DNA of 13,733 nucleotides from DASXRA01 sp046734315 (GTDB taxonomy: Bacteria; Actinomycetota; Actinomycetes; Mycobacteriales; Jatrophihabitantaceae): positions 1-13,733 of the forward strand of contig JBKPQY010000055.1 in the NCBI GenBank assembly GCA_046734315.1, given 5' to 3'. Position numbers and translations under genes: made by a program. A model generated the notes under the pieces. The model did no database searches. It was not told the origin of the DNA and saw only the letters and a list, made by a program, of their open reading frames with translations. Position 1 is the stretch's first letter. Each line of letters begins with the position of its first letter. This document shows, in pieces, positions 12,363 through 13,733 of the stretch.

Positions 12363-13319
12363 GTGAGTCTTTCGGCGAAACTCCGCCGCGCACCGCTACG
12401 CCTTGCTGCTGGCGCCTACATCCTGAACACCGGCCTCACGAAGCTCAACGTCGACGACGAAACGGCGAAGTCGCTGCACGGTATGGCGAGTGGCACGTAT
12501 CCGATCCTCGGCAAGCTCCAACCGAAGGCGTTCGCGCGGACCCTCGCGATCGGCGAGATCGCCGTCGGCGCCACGCTGCTACTGCCGATCGTCCCGCCCT
12601 TCATCGCGGGCGCGGCGCTATTCGGCTACTCAGGTGGGCTGCTCAACATGTACTGGCGCACGCCCGGCATGCACCACGAGGGCAGCCTGCGCCCGACCCC
12701 CGAGGGCACACCGATCTCGAAGGACGTATGGATGCTCGGCATCGGCCTCGCGTTGATGACCGACGCGGCGCTCGAGGGCACACGCGAAGGCGTCGGGGAG
12801 ATCGAGGCGTCCGTCGCGCGGCGGCGCGCTGGCGGGGATAAGCAGGCGCGGCGCCTGGTCCGCCGAGCACAGATCGCCGATTCCGAGTTCGTCAAGCATC
12901 TCGCCGAGCACGTCGGTGACGCGTCCGAGGTGACCGCCAAGCGGTTGGCCGCGCTGCGCGCCGAGTATGGACCGGTAGCGGCCGAGAAGGCGCGCGCGGC
13001 AGGCGAGGCAGCACGAGACGCCGCCGCGGAGTATGGGCCGGTGGCGGCGGAGAAGGCGCGGACGGCAGGCGGGGCGGTTCGAGACGCCGCCGCGGAGTAC
13101 GGTCCGGTGGCGGCGGAGAAGGCGCGCGCGGCAGGCGGGGCGGTTCGAGACGCCGCCGCGGAGTACGGGCCGGTGGCGGCGGAGAAGGCGCGCGCGGCAG
13201 GCGAGGCGGTTCGGCTCGCCGCCGCGCAGTACGGTCCGATAGCCGCAGAGAAGATGAAGGCTGCCGGCCACGCTGCGGAGGAGTACGCGATGCGGGCCCG
13301 CGAAAGGCTGGCGTTGTAA
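12363..13319 (+). CDS. DoxX-like membrane protein with 22-residue repeat tail
   Basis: A 318-residue protein. GTG 12363 follows AAGGAGG. Residues 1-140 are DoxX-like, with about four hydrophobic helices (LRLAAGAYILNTGLTKL, FARTLAIGEIAVGATLLLPI, FIAGAALFGYSGGLLNMYW, WMLGIGLALMTDAAL) and the loop YWRTPGMHHEGSLRPTPEGT. DoxX-family proteins are small quinone- or redox-linked membrane proteins; those with this N-terminus have no proven role. Residues 141-199 are charged and helical. Residues 200-309 are five tandem 22-residue units, each starting A(E/Q)YGP(V/I)AAEK, ending with nine residues MRARERLAL. The tail is probably a long cytoplasmic amphipathic helix with a kink at each Pro, as in exchangeable apolipoproteins, so membrane-surface or lipid binding is inferred. 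Proteins with Ala/Lys-rich helical repeats such as HBHA are another comparison. Confidence 0.85.
   Translation: MSLSAKLRRAPLRLAAGAYILNTGLTKLNVDDETAKSLHGMASGTYPILGKLQPKAFARTLAIGEIAVGATLLLPIVPPFIAGAALFGYSGGLLNMYWRTPGMHHEGSLRPTPEGTPISKDVWMLGIGLALMTDAALEGTREGVGEIEASVARRRAGGDKQARRLVRRAQIADSEFVKHLAEHVGDASEVTAKRLAALRAEYGPVAAEKARAAGEAARDAAAEYGPVAAEKARTAGGAVRDAAAEYGPVAAEKARAAGGAVRDAAAEYGPVAAEKARAAGEAVRLAAAQYGPIAAEKMKAAGHAAEEYAMRARERLAL
12960..13289 (+). repeat. Five tandem 66-bp coding repeats
   Basis: Units start at 12960, 13026, 13092, 13158 and 13224. Units 2, 3 and 4 are nearly identical in DNA, differing at only a few bases, while units 1 and 5 have diverged; unit 5 differs most (AQYGPIAAEKMKAAGHA). 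This pattern suggests recent duplication of the central units. Unit number may vary between strains. There is no spacer between units, so it is not a CRISPR array. Confidence 0.95.
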
Positions 13320-13733
13320 CCGGCGTACTACAGGGACGTGCAGTTGGCGGCGGGCCGGCGCATGCCGAGCACCTGTCGCCCCGACGGCGCCAATAGCGAG
13401 CACCACGGCCGACACCACCGCGCCCTTCCGGACCACATCGAGCAGACGACCACCACGAACCGCTAGTCGCTGTCGCACGCCGTGGCCATTTCTTGGTGTG
13501 TCCCCTGAAGGACACCGAGGGTGAGGATGGACCCAACGATTTCGACCGCCCGCATACCGTTTGCTGCATACGCAGGTGTCCTGTCCGTGGTCGCCTGGAG
13601 GTGTGGATTCGCCGAATGGCGGTCATGCAAGAACAAGCTGCGCTGCCGCCGAGTGGGCTAGCGACGGGCTATATCGCCATGCGGTTGCACGATCGGGAGC
13701 GGCTGGCTGGTGCCGGAGCCGTTGGCGCAGTAG
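13320..13733. other. Right-hand region without a confident gene
   Basis: The stretch holds a weak hairpin GTGTCC-CCTGAA-GGACAC at 13498-13515 after the repeat gene. A minus-strand reading at about 13340-13478 encodes a plausible membrane segment (LLDVVRKGAVVSAVVLAIGA), but it has no stop before running antisense through the repeats, so I do not call it. The last 118 bp contain a plus-strand ORF open to the edge (next entry). Confidence 0.4.
13616..13733 (+). CDS. Possible 5' end of a further gene (partial)
   Basis: ATG 13616 opens a frame of 39 codons (MAVMQEQAALPPSGLATGYI onwards) that runs off the right edge. GGAGG at 13597-13601 is 14 nt upstream, too far for a good ribosome binding site, and third-position GC content is only moderate. 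ATG 13625 in the same frame is an alternative start. I do not recognise the product and the call is tentative. Confidence 0.22.
   Translation, partial: MAVMQEQAALPPSGLATGYIAMRLHDRERLAGAGAVGAV

Noticed and set aside
12960..13289. CRISPR array
   Set aside because: The 66-bp units are contiguous, without unique spacers, and are in frame with the DoxX-like protein.
12630..13478. 282-codon minus-strand ORF through the repeat region
   Set aside because: It is antisense to the 66-bp coding repeats, whose periodicity keeps several frames open. Its first 45 residues look like a membrane segment, but there is no stop before the antisense part.

Overview
The window is very GC-rich with strong G/C bias at third codon positions. 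It carries gene families that are commonest together in actinobacteria (DUF6529, DUF2252, a SHOCT membrane protein, a cupredoxin-fused P-type ATPase) and several starts that look leaderless. I read it as an actinomycete chromosome segment. I cannot fix genus or family, and I see no rRNA, intact tRNA, integrase, transposase or CRISPR array.

Layout. (1) 1-3061, copper module. A minus-strand P1B-type ATPase with an N-terminal cupredoxin-like domain has no stop inside the window. It is divergent from a small SHOCT membrane protein, and a CsoR-like operator lies between them. (2) 3240-5042, plus strand: a MOSC-domain protein, a YCII-like small protein, a perfect 30-bp palindrome, and a probably leaderless FMN split-barrel (PPOX-type) protein. 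(3) 5033-6240: a MerR regulator and a short-chain dehydrogenase, divergent over a 23-bp spacer that must hold both promoters and the regulator site. (4) 6296-7741, minus: a DUF2252 kinase-like protein. (5) 7898-9025, plus: a DUF6529 membrane protein, a membrane-anchored Rieske iron-sulfur protein, and a 26-residue membrane microprotein with a strong Shine-Dalgarno sequence. Together they look like an electron-transfer operon. (6) 9234-11072, plus: a secreted phospholipase C/acid phosphatase-type phosphoesterase, followed by hairpins. (7) 11276-11453: hairpins and a 22-bp remnant of a tRNA 3' end. (8) 11451-11963, minus: a PRC-barrel protein. (9) 12363-13319, plus: a DoxX-like membrane protein whose C-terminus is five tandem 22-residue, proline-punctuated helical repeats. 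(10) 13320-13733: mostly non-coding, with a possible partial ORF at the right edge.

How they may work together. The genes read as a patchwork of small stress and redox units: copper export and sensing, flavin/NAD(P) redox enzymes, envelope electron transfer, secreted phosphoesterase, and stress-type membrane proteins. They do not read as one pathway. The least familiar parts are the DUF6529-Rieske-microprotein operon, the DoxX-like protein with apolipoprotein-style 22-mer repeats, and the Cu-ATPase that has CPW where CPC is expected.
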